64,000 bases of DNA from Otis tarda. Taxonomy: Eukaryota; Chordata; Aves; Otidiformes; Otididae. A model generated the notes under the pieces. The model did not search any database and was not told the origin of the DNA. It saw only the letters and a program-made list of their open reading frames with translations. The DNA lies in contig CM048553.1 in assembly GCA_026413225.1 (NCBI GenBank), positions 117,558,690 through 117,622,689 of the forward strand. Direction: 5' to 3'. Below are positions 14,901 through 29,400 of the stretch, in pieces (the first letter of the stretch is position 1; each line of letters opens with the position of its first letter). The position numbers were made by a program, and so were the translations under genes.

Positions 14901-17900
14901 GTTTAACAAAAAAAAAAAGTAGCTGCATGTCATCAGTAGGAAACGTGGAAGGTCACTGAAACATCTGCTCAATTGCATTAGCTGTTAAATGTTTCTCCAA
15001 GGAGGCAGGGGTTGTATTGTCTTTCAGCAGCTTTGATTATTTAGCAAGTCTCACATCTCTCTATGTGAGACTGTATGCAAAGCCCAGTGCTTCTCAAGAA
15101 TGCGCAGACAGCACAGCATGGTAGCAGAAGTACTGCAGAGGTTTATGTTTCATATTATTTGACTGCTGAATGCGTTTCAATACTCCAAAGAACAGCAGAG
15201 CTGACTCAAAAAGAAAAGTCTCTCTACCTACCAGAATAGCACCATTTTGGAAAGAGACTATCTTTGTCTACATTGTTCAGCATTCGTATGCATCAAGCTG
15301 ATAGGAAATAACTTTGTTTTCCTCCGCAAGAAGATGATCCTTGATTTAACTGAGCGGAGTTGAAGGGCATAAACCTAAAGCATAAATAAGACATAATAAA
15401 GAAGGGCACAGGGAAGTGGCTTGCTAGATATCAGGGAGAATGCAGTTGCATGCGCTGGAGAGTACACCTCAGCACGCCTGGTTCTTAGATGGACCTACAC
15501 AGTCTTCAGCCAACAGCGTACACAACTGCCCTCAATGCCTGATGCAGAATTAAATTTGTCTCAGTGGGGGATGACGGAGGGAAAGCTCAGTTGATGCCCT
15601 CACTTGTCACCCCACCAACCAGATCATATGGTAGAGCTATTTCTTTCCTACCTAAGCCTTAGGCAAGGCAGCCAGTCAAGAGCGACCACAGCAAACCAGA
15701 CTCTAAAATAATAGATTAAGACATAATCCTAACACTTCTGCCACTCCAGCCTACAAGTAAGTTCTTTTCAAATCAGGTTTTTATTTAAATTGACATTTGC
15801 CAAAAGGTCTCTGCGTAGAACCGACATGTGGCATTTTGTTGTTGTAAGAAGTGTTGTCAGGGGAGCGGGTGTAGGTGTCTAGACCTGAAGAATGGAACAA
15901 CAAAAAAGAATACATCGCAATCTCTGACACAGCTATTACATGACTAACTGGAACCCAGGTGTGGAGTTAATACTGCAGCTCTTTCGGGGACCTACCACTA
16001 CATAAATGTGAAAAGGTTTGGCAGACATGCAGAAGTAAGAACAAGCGGGAAATAAATGACTTCCTTCACTTTTGCCATCTTCCAGCTGGCTTGAAACCTA
16101 GCAGTCATTCACAGCTGTCCAGAGGAGCAAAAAGTGCCTGCGTGCTCAGGTCCTCTGGAGCAGCAGAGCTCCTGTGTTCCCACTGAAGAGGGGAGAGGGC
16201 AGGGAGAGAAGACTAATTGCAGAGAGAAATGCAAGTATAAATGGAATTACAGAACACCGTTTTCAGCAGCGGGCGCAGACAGTTGTTGTTTGCAAAAGAA
16301 CGAGTGCAGACAGACTCACAGCCCTACGGAGAGGAAAGCTTATCACCTGCTCCATCACCTCTGGGTTCCCCATCGAAGGAGATACTGACTTCACCTCAGG
16401 CCGGGACGCAGCAGCAAACTAGCATGGATGCAATGCTATGGTAAGTTCACCCCCTCAGTCAAAGACGGTAAGACAATCCCATGCTTCAGGTTCATCCTTA
16501 TCTGCCACACTGAAGTTTGTAACAGCAGGGAAGGAGGAAATTTTAATTTTTTTTCTGGATTTTAAGAATTTATTTGTTTATTTTTGTTTTGCAGCCTGCT
16601 GAAAGCACACAGGAGACTATGAAAGGGTGGAGAACACAGCAGGAAAATACAAAACAAGAGTCTTAGGTACATAGCTTCCAAAGGACAACGACTGGGCCAC
16701 AAACTAGAAAAACTACAATTGATTCTTGTATCATAATCACCATGAAATAGCTATTAAACAGACTATCAAATACTGCCTTTGTTTTTTAGGAGGTGCCTGT
16801 CAGTACTTTTTCTTGAGGGGAGAGAGAGGGGTGAAGAAGAGGACCTCCTGTGTCCCCATCTGTACCCAATCTTCTGGAAATTTTGGGGAATGTATAAAAA
16901 AACAGATGAAACATGAACTAGAGACATACATAAGTAAACATAATACAATTAGAATTCATCAAGTGTACTGGAGCTAAACTCATGGCACTGCAAAGCAGAG
17001 GGCAAGGCACAAAGGCACATTCAGTCAGTAGAGATTGCACAACATGTCATGGGGAAGGAGCCCTTCAAAATGAATAGTTTTACTTCTCGGAAGTGTTATG
17101 AAGGTTTTGAAGCCTTAAATGCCTTTATTCCTCTCTGTATAATGTCTGTGGCACAGATACCCATTTAACCAAGAGAGAATGAGTCAGGCATCACAACCTG
17201 GTGAGACACGTTGAAGCACAGCATCAGCACACTGACACATCACCTGTGCGTACACATAGACACCGTTTGAGAGATCAAGGAAGGGAATCCAACCACGTTT
17301 CCCACACAGCAGCACAATGCTTGCTAATCAAAACCTCTAATCCTATGCTGGCAAAGCAAAGGGGATGGTACAGCCTAGCATTCTCTCCTCTCTTATCTTA
17401 CTTCTATGACTCTTAAGTAGCATAACAAACAAACAAAAAAATTATTCTGTTGGCAGCATAACAAAGAAAAATCAGTTCAAATGGTGACCGATGATAGCTT
17501 AAAGCAGATTCAACTCATAGATATTGCATGAGAGGGAATTTATGTTGCAGATGATGTACAAAGACAGACAGGGAAAACAAGCCTAACCTCTAACCTTTGT
17601 TTCATAAGTTATCATCATCATAAATACAAGATTACCACAATGAAATGTTCCATTTTACGGGGTCACAAGCCTGAGTGTCTGAACTGTAAATTAACCAGAT
17701 TTAACTTGCTCACTGGGTTATCATCAATCTAACTTGTAACTAACATACTCGTTTCCCATGTGCTGCCAACAGACACCATGACTATTCCATAGGCAGCGCG
17801 TTAGTTCACACGCTGAAGTGACCATACAGAGGAGTCTGATGACTACTGCACTGTCTGACTTTCCTAATTACTGTTAACAAAAGCTCTTGCTAGTTTCCTG

Positions 17901-20291
17901 TTGAACAGTAAGAGTATAAAGACACGCACATGAAGATGGCATGCCCTCCTGGTGAATAAGAGAGCTTATCCAGATCGCAGCACAAAAAGGCATCAAGAGA
18001 AAGAGAGAGAAGTTACACAAAGTCCAGCTAAGCCAACCCAGAGCTTGTATGACAGTGTTGAGATGATGACATTTAAAAGCACCTGCCTGATGACAAAAGC
18101 TTTTCCTACGTGACTGCTAGCACTGTTCCCTTGGCACTGGAGTGAAGGCCCACTTAGATCTCAGCTATGAAAATGGTAAGAGTCATTAAAAGCCTACGGC
18201 TCTGGTCTACTGCAGTGGCATCCAGGATCCTTACGAGAAGCTCTGCTGGAATTGTCTGCCATCAGAGAGGTAAATTTGATTAAAAGGTAAAACCAACTTA
18301 TCCCTCACTTAACAAAAACCTCTACCAAAACCTGCTGTCCTCTTTATAACAGCTGGAAAAGAAAATGGTGTAGAACCAAAAGTGGAAGAGTAGCTGATGA
18401 GAGTCACTTGTCTTACTAAGCAGACACATTGCTTTAATTTATACTTTAATACTGATTCAGGGCTAAAAATCTGTCCTAAAGCGTGCAGACCCAGCTTAGA
18501 TATGTCAATGCAAGCTGAAGATCAAACCCTGCACTGATGGTAGACAAGTCCCTTAACAGCATCTTACATTGTTCTGCCCGAGCAGATTTTCCTATTTCAG
18601 TGAAAGACATTACATACATTGACAATTAAGAGGCAGCACAGACTTAATCTGCCTTTGGACCTGTTCTTAACTAGGTGATCTCCTCCCAAACCAAGGAGGA
18701 GATTTGTCCCAAAGTCATTCATTAAAAGAACAGAGTTATCTACAGTAGATTAACATTTAATTAAAGTACAGAAGAAAGTTGAGATGAGAGTAACAGAATA
18801 AACTCCTCGTTACAATTTGAAATTAATATTACTAGTTTCAAGCAAGTTCAAACAGGTCATGTTAGAATACCTGTTAGAAGTCAGTCAAGTGTGCCGGGAT
18901 TTTATATCACAGCTGCATCAAAAAATTCTGCTTCGACACTATGGATTCCCTCACCTCGTTAACACTGATTTTGGTAGAAATTATGAATGTGTAAGATTTC
19001 CCTTTTAATGCAGAAAGAATAAAATCCCATTTTTCATCAAAACAAAATTTGTAATCATTAATTTGAAGAAAACACAGTAACACAAATTTGTTCTATTGGG
19101 GCTGATGCCCTCAGCAGCAATGGTGCAGCTGTAGTTCATAATCGGCGCGACTCCAAGTACCAAATGAGCACAGAAATCCAACTCCATCCTTTCCTTCAGA
19201 GGATGCCTCCTCACGGGAAATCCACATGGCAAGAAACTTTTCTTCCCTTTCACTCTGCCCATTTTGGTTGCTAAATAGGGAACTTCAGTTTCTTGTGCAA
19301 CTGAAATGTCAATGAAAGAACCTGGAGTATTTTCTAAGGGCAGCAATATTTCAGGACCTGAGTTCACTGCAGATGTAGTTGAACAGATTCCTCCACTTTG
19401 AGCGTCTAATTTTGTTCAAAAAGGCAAAGAGGATTTTTGGACTGATAAAAAGTATTTTAAACGTAGACTGTGCTTACAGAGGATAGTTCAGCATACCTCC
19501 TCATTGCTTGTGGAATTCAAGTAAATGATGACATTTATTTGAGGTTAAGGTAAAAAACAGACAGCACTCAAAAAAGAAATCCTGTCCACCAGTGTCAACA
19601 GAGAAATCTTACACTGACAGACAAAAGAGGTTTCATTCTTAGAGGAACAACTGAGTTTGGAAAGGGGGTAAATAATTTTAGAGGACCAAAATTTGATTGC
19701 ACTGAAGAACATGGACTTCTGCAATTTAGAAACTACCAGGTTCCAAACTCCATGTCAGGCCAGCTGTGAATTGTATTACTTCACTTTGTTGAATAAGAAA
19801 TTGTAAGGAGTTGCAATTATAGGGAGGAAATTAAGATGTCCAGAAATGGAGAAGCATTATTTTTGGTCATAACATGGATTTCAGAAATTCTACCCACAAG
19901 TGACTTGTAGATTTACACCAGACACAACTTCTTGGATTTGGCAGTCACCTCTTAAAAAATAAACCTGACAGAACAGAAGTGGCTTATCAAAACAACTTCA
20001 TACAGATTCTTTTATTTCTTGGCAAGTCAAAGCTTTTGCTGAAGTAACAGCAGCAAAGCTGAGCTTAATCATTAACTTTGCCTTACTGAGTAACGGGTTT
20101 TATTCATTTATTTTGCAGAAGCTTCAAAGTCAACACTCACTCAAGCTCTTAGTGTTTCTGCCACAGTGCAAAGACGCTTTCTTCACATGCAAGCCCACCA
20201 CCCTTTATGCTTTCTGCTCTTTTGCTGACAGATCTTTTTCCTCCTGCTACTCCCACGTGAGTATCTCCATTTCTATGGCTGGACTTTAGTG
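11906..20291 (-). other. GAREM1: GAREM1 intron 2, TE-poor stretch
   Basis: I recognise no transposon, RNA gene or known exon in these 8.4 kb. Two CpG-enriched patches stand out: 13365-13515, and 16086-16440, which has exon-like ends on the plus strand and is listed separately. The rest is AT-rich unique-looking sequence with short homopolymer runs. Confidence 0.55.
16086..16440 (+). other. Exon-like segment on the plus strand (antisense to GAREM1)
   Basis: A strong acceptor (TTCCTTCACTTTTGCC followed by ATCTTCCAG) ends at 16085 and a consensus donor GTAAGT starts at 16441, framing a 355-bp segment that is more GC-rich than its surroundings. From 16241 to 16388 all three plus-strand frames are open. 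One frame ends in a Ser/Pro/Gln-rich run (SLSPAPSPLGSPSKEIL), but it begins only after an in-frame stop at 16238. I recognise no protein. It could be a noncoding or 5' exon of an antisense transcript, or a chance coincidence of splice signals. Confidence 0.25.
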
Positions 20292-20455
20292 TCATTCATT
20301 GCTTTCTTGCTCGCTGAGCAGCCTTTTTGTGCCTTTCAGGTTCTGACCCCGTCCCATGCTCAATGGGCCGCGGCGTGAGTGTAGGACGGTGTGTAGTAAA
20401 GTATTCCACCCGAGGAGAGTCACGTCGACAGTACTGCCTCTGGCAGGCGCTTGCG
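20292..20455 (-). other. Candidate alternative terminal exon of GAREM1 (CpG-rich, acceptor, poly(A) hexamers)
   Basis: On the minus strand a good acceptor (TTTCTTTAGC then TTTGTTTATTGCAG) ends at 20456. The following 125 bp hold about 10 CpGs, far above the surrounding intron. Entered in phase 1, the phase required of any exon spliced from the exon that feeds 9764, the frame stays open for 53 codons to a TGA at 20292-20294. A second frame (phase 2) is also open to 20296. Two AATAAA hexamers (plus-strand TTTATT at 20099 and 20107) lie about 190 bp downstream. The peptide resembles nothing I know, so this is an inference from splice geometry. Confidence 0.3.
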
Positions 20456-23400
20456 CTGCAATAAACAAAGCTAAAGAAAAAGTGCATTCACGGAGCAGAA
20501 ATCTTGAAAATGTACATAGATCAATTCTGTATAAAAAGTGCTTTTGTTTCCTGTTCAGGAACAGGTTTTTTAATTAACTGTATGGGAGGAGTTGTAAAAC
20601 CCAGGAACAATGAGTGAGTCAGCAGCTCAGTCAGTTCTTAGTAGCTTACAGGGCTTTACATGAGACAGAATAAACGTATTTCATTCAGAGTTAGACATTT
20701 TTTATCAATGTGCAGAGAGACTTCAGAGCTTGGGCTTGGTAGCCTGAAAGACCGTCTGTGCATTATAGAGCAGGTTATTGTTTCAAAGCTTGTATCTCAT
20801 TTGCTTGCCAAATACACATGTGGTTTACAACCTCTAGCAGATTCTGTAGTTTTCCCTTTTCCTTTCCCCATCAGCTTACATCTACTGATGCGTTGTGCTC
20901 AAATTACTGGAAAACCTGTCGCTCAAATCGTTCCCAGCATTTGTGTATCAGCAATGGAAAGGAGAGATTGCTGTTCCTCTATGTGACTAAAAAGACCATT
21001 TTCTTAGGACAGGTACTATCACTTTGCATTGTCAATGCCTGGCATAGATTGGAGCTTAGCTTATGTATTTACAAAGTATTTAAATTAGGAAGGAATTAAA
21101 TCTACTATAGCTCTGATAACCAGCAATCTCAAGCAAGTTCTGAAAAACAGGTTCACTTTACTTCTGGAACAAACTACACAACATATTTAAAACTGACATG
21201 AAGCCAACTTCCAAAGAAACTCCTTAATTACACAATAGATCTGGTTTATTCAGCTGAAGTCTCCTGTCAAGGAGAGTATTCAGTGTTATGTACATTTATG
21301 CTACAGCTAAAACTATATTAAAGATAATTAAAACAAGCGTAAAGCCAAAAAAATACACCCTCTGAAAATCACCTTAATGAAATACATGTAATAGCTTGTG
21401 CTCCAAAAATTGTCATCCATAACACTGGAATATCTATCAAGCATACAAAGTAACTTGCAGCAAGCAAACATTTTAATATTTTTTTTTTGTTTAGGATCAG
21501 CAGCTACATTTATATCATCGCCCCAGTTGAGAAGCAGAAGGTGTTTTGATACCGGTATTCTGCATGAGGAAAGCCATCCCTTCACTCACTCTGTATGAAT
21601 GCAACAGAGTTCCTGTCAGAATCGTTCGTCTGGTTTCCAGCACAAGAGGACATTGATTCAGCTTTATGCAATTCATCTACGAAGCAGACAAAGCTCCTGA
21701 TAACAGCTCAAGATGAATGAAGGGAGCTTTTAAGAATGAGCATTTTGGCACATGTTCACAGCATGTGCTAAACTGTGATCAAAAAAAAAAAAGAGAAAAA
21801 AAAAAAGGAAAAGAGATGAGCTGAAGAGGTGGGTGAATAGAGATGGTGGGTAAGAGCACACAGCTTCAGCATTGTCATTTCATTTAATTTTCATTGCTAC
21901 TCTAAAAGGCAACAAAAACGACACATCTAAAATCCAGATCGAAGCAAGATATGGATCTGCCTCAGTTCTCTTGAACGCATTCCATCACAGATATTTTGTT
22001 TCATTACCTTAAATAAGGTGGGTATGATCTAAACCCCTCTCTGGCAGTTCAAATTATCACAGCTGAATCCAAAAGGTATAAAGAGGCAGAATGCCCAGCC
22101 AATTTCTCCCTCATGTAAGATCTCTGCCAGCTTGCTGAGAGCCAAACGAAACCAGTTGGTAGAGGCAGCCTAGCCTAAAACAGCTCGACAGAAAATAAAT
22201 GCTACAGACTACACATGGGGTGGTTTAATTTCAAAAGTGTTTTTAGAAGATCACTTAGGGGATTGTTTTCTCCAAGTAAATGATAATTCATGATTTAAAG
22301 AGTTGTACTATGCCCTGCTAATGCTTTCTGAAATGCTACTGAATATTTTATCCTACACGCGTTTCTAGTGAAGCCTTCTTGCCTGTATTGTTTTGGGACA
22401 TCTCTGGTTGAAAGCCATTTTTACACCAATTCCATTTTGTAGCCTTTCACAGAAAGGGCTGTGAAGTGGTAATTATCAGAGTGGTTGGCCGCCTCTTTGT
22501 CTTTGAATGCATACGGACTTCCCCAGCTGCTAGATTATCATGAGATATGCTATTACATACTGATTTTTAAGTACACAAGCTAACATTAGCAGCTGCAAAT
22601 GCTCCAGATAAATTCTGTGCTTTAAATTTCTGCGAAAGAACATTAGCTTTAAAACAAGGTGACTTAAAATCTTCCTCTGGGATTAAGAGAAATACCATTA
22701 ATATTTTTTATTTTTAAAAAAGTTATTCCTTGAATAATGAAACAAAATCAATACTAGGCAGTTTGTGTTAGCACACAGATTTAAGGTTGTGAAGGTGCCA
22801 TGCATGAGTTTCAGACACTTAGAATTGGATACTGTAGATATTTTGAAAGAGAGACGGTTGATGCTTAGAGACCAGAAAGACTGGGACATCTCAAGCTAAA
22901 AGCAACTTAAAACCAAACACTCTGAAAATATCAGTCTTTGCTAGACTTATCACAACGTACTGAAAATGTTTCCCAACATTTAGTGTTCCTTTCAGGAAAA
23001 TGACGATTTCAGTTGAGATTTGTAAACATAGGGAGCAGAAAGACAAAGACACAGTTAAGAAAATTTGCCTTTGAAATGACATGAATTGCGCTCCTTGAAG
23101 CAGTAATCTCCTAAAAAAGTCCTCTTCTTTGTTTTTCAGCTGCATACCCAGCAAGAGTAAAACCCAGCATCACTCATGGCCTCCCACACACTGAGCCTCC
23201 ACAGACATACAGTGGCACAGTCCTTACCATGCTGCAGAAGATCACTTGGAGAAGAGTCACGTGCTCCAGGGAAGCACCCCAACACTTCTCTCAGCCCTTC
23301 AGTCTGCCGTCTCCTTCTTACCATGCTGAGTTGCCTTGAGTTGCCAGCCACTGGCATGGCTTTCTCTGACTGGACATATGGCACCACAGCTTATCTACAC

Positions 23401-26400
23401 AGAATTTCAATGCCTGCTTAACTAACTTAGTATGAAACATGTTCAGTTAAACCGCTGGAAAGACTGTGACCAGCTAAGCCAAGCCAGATACAATCTGGTT
23501 TACAATCTGTGTCATTTTATCCGCTGGGGGCTCTCTGACTGAGTGATGTCAAAGTGGGTGATTCCAGAGTCCTCACCTTTCTTCCCCACAATCACTCTGC
23601 TTTCTTTAAGTACAACATGTAGGCTTCCCCAGCCACTCTTCAGTCTGAATTGCCCAAGTGGCTGGGAGCTTAAATATCTATAAAAGTAACTCAATGTCTT
23701 ACCTACAGGTTACTCTTCACTGTACCCTAGGATTGCACTCCTGCCTGCGACAGGCTCCTTATCGCTGACCAGGCAGCTCAGCTGCCAGCTCCAGGAAGGC
23801 TCAGCTGAACCAACTCTCAGAAAGCTGTATGCCAGCTGACCCAAGGTTTTCCTTGGCCAGGAGTCAGAAAACCACTCTGCACACTTTCCATCTGATTCAC
23901 ATTAAACGAGCTTTACGATAGCCAAACACCACGAAGTGACAAACACCTGCAATATGATAAAAAGGTGGTTAATTTCATTTTCCACAGTACAGAAAACAAG
24001 TAGTGTGCATAAGCAGAATGAAGGCATGCAAGTGTCTTGTAGGCTATCACACATCTGCCTCCTTGAACCAGCACGCCTGACAGCAGCAAAGGCAGACATG
24101 GCAGTGCCGGCTTTCATCCTCAGCAGCGCAGGACGTCTTCCAGGGACTCCCGGCACGGAGACCTTGGTTGCTATCACATGCTGGGCTGCTGCTCCTTCCC
24201 CACTATTGTTAAATGGGCAAGGCAGGGCACGCTGTGATCTTCCATGTCCCTTGTGCTGTATGGGCAGACTATGTGCCTCAATTCCAGGGTTTCTAGGGGA
24301 AAGTCTAAGGCCATGTCAGACAGCTGATCTGTGAAGCCTGCATGCGTCTTCGTGCAGAGCTGAAGGTTTAGCGTGGCCCTTTCCATTTTACTTACTTGCT
24401 TCTTGCCTGACAAACATCACGTGTGCCAATTCCTCCCTGCTCCCCCTCTCCCTTGCTCAGAATTACTTCCCTCTGAGGAAAGGAAAAGCAAGCAAACAAG
24501 TATGTTAAAAATATCTTTTGTGATTTTCCTCTAGGAAGTCGTATAGCCATGAATCAGTATGACCCAAATTTCATAGTAAATGTATTAAACGTATAGTAAA
24601 GAAATCTATGCCACTCAAAATGATTTTTTTCTTCTACCATAAAAAAGCTTTAGAGTTAGTATTAATATTGAGAGAAATTAAAGTTAAAATGCATTCTTCC
24701 CAGAGTAATAATAGAGGACGAGCTTGTCTATGAACATATAGCACACCACTCTAATGATCAGTGAAAAAAGGAAGGTTAATTAGTCAATAAATTGAGTCAG
24801 ACACCAATCCTTCACAACAGAAAAGCTACAATATTAGCAGCTTACATATACCAGAAATACCAAAACCGCACACTTAAGATCTTTGTGCAAGATTATAGCA
24901 CAAAGCGCTATTGGCTAATGCAGGAACATCAGACAACTTAATTATACTTTCTACTGAAAAATTAAACCGTATGTATAGCTCATCAGATCAAAGCTTTCTA
25001 ACATGTTTCTGCTTTTGATATGCAACACCTGCCTGAACCTGAGATTTTTGTTTCCCTTATGAAATCTGATTCCACCTACACGGCCAAACTCAAGCAGCAG
25101 TGATGCAAAGCAGTGAGGGAAAAAGAGCAAGTGTTGGGTCGTCTAACTGAGCCTTACAGCAGAGTTTAACCTCTAAAAAGTAAAAATGTTACAATACAGC
25201 AACTCTTTCTACAGGTGAAGTCAATAGGACAATATAAGAATAACCAGAATTTCTTTTCCCCCCCAAAATATCCTAAATTTTCTTCAGTTTCTTCCTTCAG
25301 GTCCACAATTAGTTAGAGTTTCATTCCTCATTAAATAATTCCTCTGACACCGTAGTGCTATCTCAGTAGTTTTGGCTGTCTCCTTGAGAAAACCAGATAG
25401 AAGGACTGCATGCGTGCAATGTGTCATTTCTTTGTCTTTACAATGCTTCTGCTGGATCAGCTCATCTGCCACCTTCATCACTTGCCAACTGCTACCACTG
25501 AGCAATACGAAGCACAGTGAGCTTTAGAAACCTGTCCATCATGAGGATCAGGCAATGCACAGTGCTCCGGCTCCTATCAGCTGAACACACCATCTATACT
25601 AAGGAGAGCCATATGAGTAGGGATTTAAGCCCAAAAAGCTTGCTGTAATCATATTGCATTACATCAATAAAATGTGCTTTTCTGACGGAAGAACGCAAGC
25701 CTGCATATTCTATCTGTATTTTACCTTATGCCAACAATTTGCTTACTCATTTTTTCAGCAGCCCCTTTCCAAAGGATCTTAAACTTTCTATGAAAACTTT
25801 ATTTCACTGAGTGTACAGAATAGTTCTGTGTTCAGAAGCTTGGTTAAACTTTTCCAGCCCTTGTACAGATCCGAAGTTTTAGAGCTATTTCTTTATTTTC
25901 TGCAGCAGAACTATTCTGAGATACTTTCCCAGCCCTTCAAGGCAGAAGGGATGCCTGCATGCGTGATCACTCAGTGTCCCCAACTAGAGCTGGACAACAG
26001 TACATCGTGGTGAATAACGAGTTCATGCTACCCCTTTTCTATTTGAATTAGCCTCTCACATCTCTGATATGAAATCAATCTTTCAGCCATAGTCAGAATT
26101 GTATATACATGAAAAAAAAAACCTAACTGCTCCAAATGTAATCCTTGGAGTGGAGCAGCTGATTATATACCCTTATAGTCAGGGAACATGCAGGTAGGAA
26201 GCAAATTTCAAGCCACTGCTTCAAATACAGCACAGCAGGAAATGCATGAGCATACGCATCTTATACGTTATATGCTAAAGCTTTAAATTACCAGTTACCG
26301 TATGGTATAATTTTCTATTTCCATTGTGGATCTGAAAAGCCTTTCAAAAAACAAAACAAAACAAAACAAAACCACAAACAAAAAAAAAAACCCCAAACAA

Positions 26401-29400
26401 AAACCCTCAAAAAAACCCCAAAACCCAAAAAACTTCAGACTGAACTCAATATGGTCCTGCAACAGTTTCAACAGGTCAGCATCCCCAAGGAAAAATGGCA
26501 TAGCTGGAAATTAATTCTGCCAACTCTAATTTCAAACTGCTATGAAGAGATCATTATGAATGTTCCCTCACAACATTCACCCACACTTATACTAATAGCT
26601 TGTATTTGACTACAAAGTTACTGGTGATGGAAATGCAATACAAAGCAACAGCAAAATGTCTTGCCCACGCTGCCGTCAATTTAGCAGAAAAAAAATTAAC
26701 CTGCATCCCTCTGGTTCAAGAGAAGTTTCATCAATATGTGTCTGACAGCAGGATCTGGAACTGTGTATATGTTCTTTTAATGATTTCCAAGTAGTATTTG
26801 CTCATTACAGTAATTAAAATAATAGCTCAATCCTTGCAGGGTTGACAGTTTTATAAAACTTAAACTCTTTATTTCAGCTTCATCCATCACATACAGCAGG
26901 AAATTATTCTTACACCAGAAGGGAGTTCCTCCTCACCAAGCAATTTACAGGATAATCCCAGATGCCGCAGCGTTCGGAGAAGCCAGCCAGCACAAGGGGT
27001 GCATTGTTAGAAGCCCCTTGCCTTGCAGGGGCACCCTGGCTCCCCGTAGGGCAAGGGTTCAAACACTTTATACAAAGCAGTGGAAGGGGCAGGCTGCGAG
27101 TCATCCTCTGCCCTGCTTTTTCTCCTTGCCTGGGGTGCCAGAGCTGATGCCTTGGAGACGGGTTGCAAGGATCAGGTCTCCACCTTGACTTTCTGCACGC
27201 TTCTGTCTTGACAACCTGAAGGCTGGTGGCGGAGAGAGGGTTGTGGCTGCATCTCCTACCCTGCCAAGACTGGTCCTGATGGAGCAGAGACGCAGTTAAG
27301 CTGCTACACAGAAGGGAGTTTTGTTCTCTTTTGGCATCAGAACTGATACAGAGACTCAAAGGAAGGATCAGCACTGAAGATTTATTTGTATATCAAGGGG
27401 AAATCCAGAAGCCATTGAGATTGTTTACAGCAGGTTGAAAGACTAATACAAAGAACAAACATTGCACTGACAGATACCCAGATGGCATTTGTAGGCAAAC
27501 CTCAATGCCTCCAGCCTAGCTAAGTTTCATTAACATTTACCTATCTTTCCAGGATTTTATTTCTATAATTTAAAAAGCACCAAATTATGAAGGTTTCAGA
27601 GAAATGGGTGTCATTCTTCCCCTGTCTTGCGCAGCCCCAAACTTTGCTTTGTGACTTAATTCAATTTACCTGGCAGAACAAAATGGTTTGAGCAGCTGGT
27701 GCAAATGACAAAGAGGAGAATGGAGGAAAAGGTGTAATGCGCTGGGGAACTAAAGGACGCTGCTTGTGCATCCACAGGGCTTTTCTGTGATAGAGTTTCA
27801 CAGAGTTCCTGCCAAGCTACTAGCTTCCAGGAACAGGCTGCCCAGAAGTCTGGAAAAGGCAAAACACACATACAGTAGGAGATGGCAGGTCCATCACCTT
27901 GAATCCAAACACTTAATTCTTCCTACACAGACTCACCCTGGCAACTCCTGCGGTCACCTGAAAGCCCTATGTCTAGGAGGACGATGGCAAACCACAGCAA
28001 GGAATCTTTCCCTACCAGATACAAGAGCAAGTCAGGAGGACTTGCAGTATCCTGTGGGGACCACTCTCTCCTCAGTGGGAATCAGGGCACAAATGTTCAG
28101 AATTCTCTCAAGACAACAAGCCACGAAAGTTGAAAATATCCATCCACAATTTGTAAGAATTAAAAGTTTACCAGGCAAACCCTTTCTTTCCACAGCTCCA
28201 TTTTGTGACACTAAAATTTCTATGCTTCTTTACCAACGCCACTACAGCTTTTTCATCTACTGGGTACAGACAGAGTAGAAACATTCAACGTTTTTCAGTC
28301 TATCCAACTAAATCATTCCAGATTGCTGCCGAAGGTAAGAAGGAGCGAAAAAGTAGCACTGAATCCTTCACTTTTGTGTAAGGGCACTGAAGCTAAAAAT
28401 AGATTTATAAAGTATTCGTAATCCTTAATCTCCCTTCAAATCAAAATGATGGCTAGATTTGCTAGTGATTAGAGACCCCAAGAGATTTACTTGTAAATGG
28501 CTGGCTCAGACTCTGCTAAATCCTCCTTCTTTTTACTTAGCTGACCTGGTAACTATCCAAAATATAAATTTTAATGAGGAAAAATATCCAACCACCTCCA
28601 GTATATTAAACCTCTGTAACAGACACTATAAAGAGGGAAAAAAAATAAGGTGTTGGTTCACACAACACTGAGGGGGAGGGGAGACCTTTTCAGCAGCAGA
28701 TGAATTCAATGTTCAGAAGAGGCCTAAATCCTCCATCTAGGCAATGTGTTTTGTGGTTCCCTGCACAACTGATCTGTTGTTACTTATTCTTTTTCCTTCA
28801 GTATAGATGGACCCTGTGTAGCAGGGAACAGGGTTTTGGAGAACAGTCCTCATTTTGTTCAGTACAATACAGCCTTCTCAGCTCTTACGCTGCCACTTGA
28901 ACCTTCAAATCATACACAGGCAAGAGAAGGACAATTTTGAAATGAATAAAGCAAATAACTGATTCTCTCCCTTGGGTGTAATGCCACATCCCGACTTAAG
29001 GGCTAGTAAAAACTTTTATGTAATGTTTTCCAGACCCGGTAGTTTACACAAACACCCCTATGGGTATTTCTTGGCTTTCCAGGAAGAGAGACAGTTGCTA
29101 ATGTATTGAACAGATTTCCAATCAGATATTCGGTGAAGGTCAGAGTGGAAGGTATTACATGTCTGCTTGCACATGACTTACTAGCATCCCCTGTAGACTA
29201 GCGGATAGCTGCATTTGTCTAAGGAAAAGGTTTTAGGCTTTATCAGTGACATTTTAGATCAGAGCCACGGGAGGCTTGCTGATCTACCATGACTCACCCG
29301 GATTAATATTTCCCATAACAAATTTAGTAATACAGAAAGAAATATAAAAGTGCCCACAGTAACCCAGGAAAAAAATTCCCACCGAAAGCCATTTTTGGTG

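Noticed and set aside
26910-27374. 154-codon open frame on the minus strand in a GC-richer patch
   Set aside because: The composition (many Pro, Ser, Cys, Arg) follows from GC content; no family resemblance was seen.
27766-28278. 170-codon open frame on the plus strand, the longest not explained by CR1
   Set aside because: One frame of this length is about what chance gives in 64 kb over six frames. The peptide shows no domain I recognise and no clear splice, promoter or poly(A) context was found.
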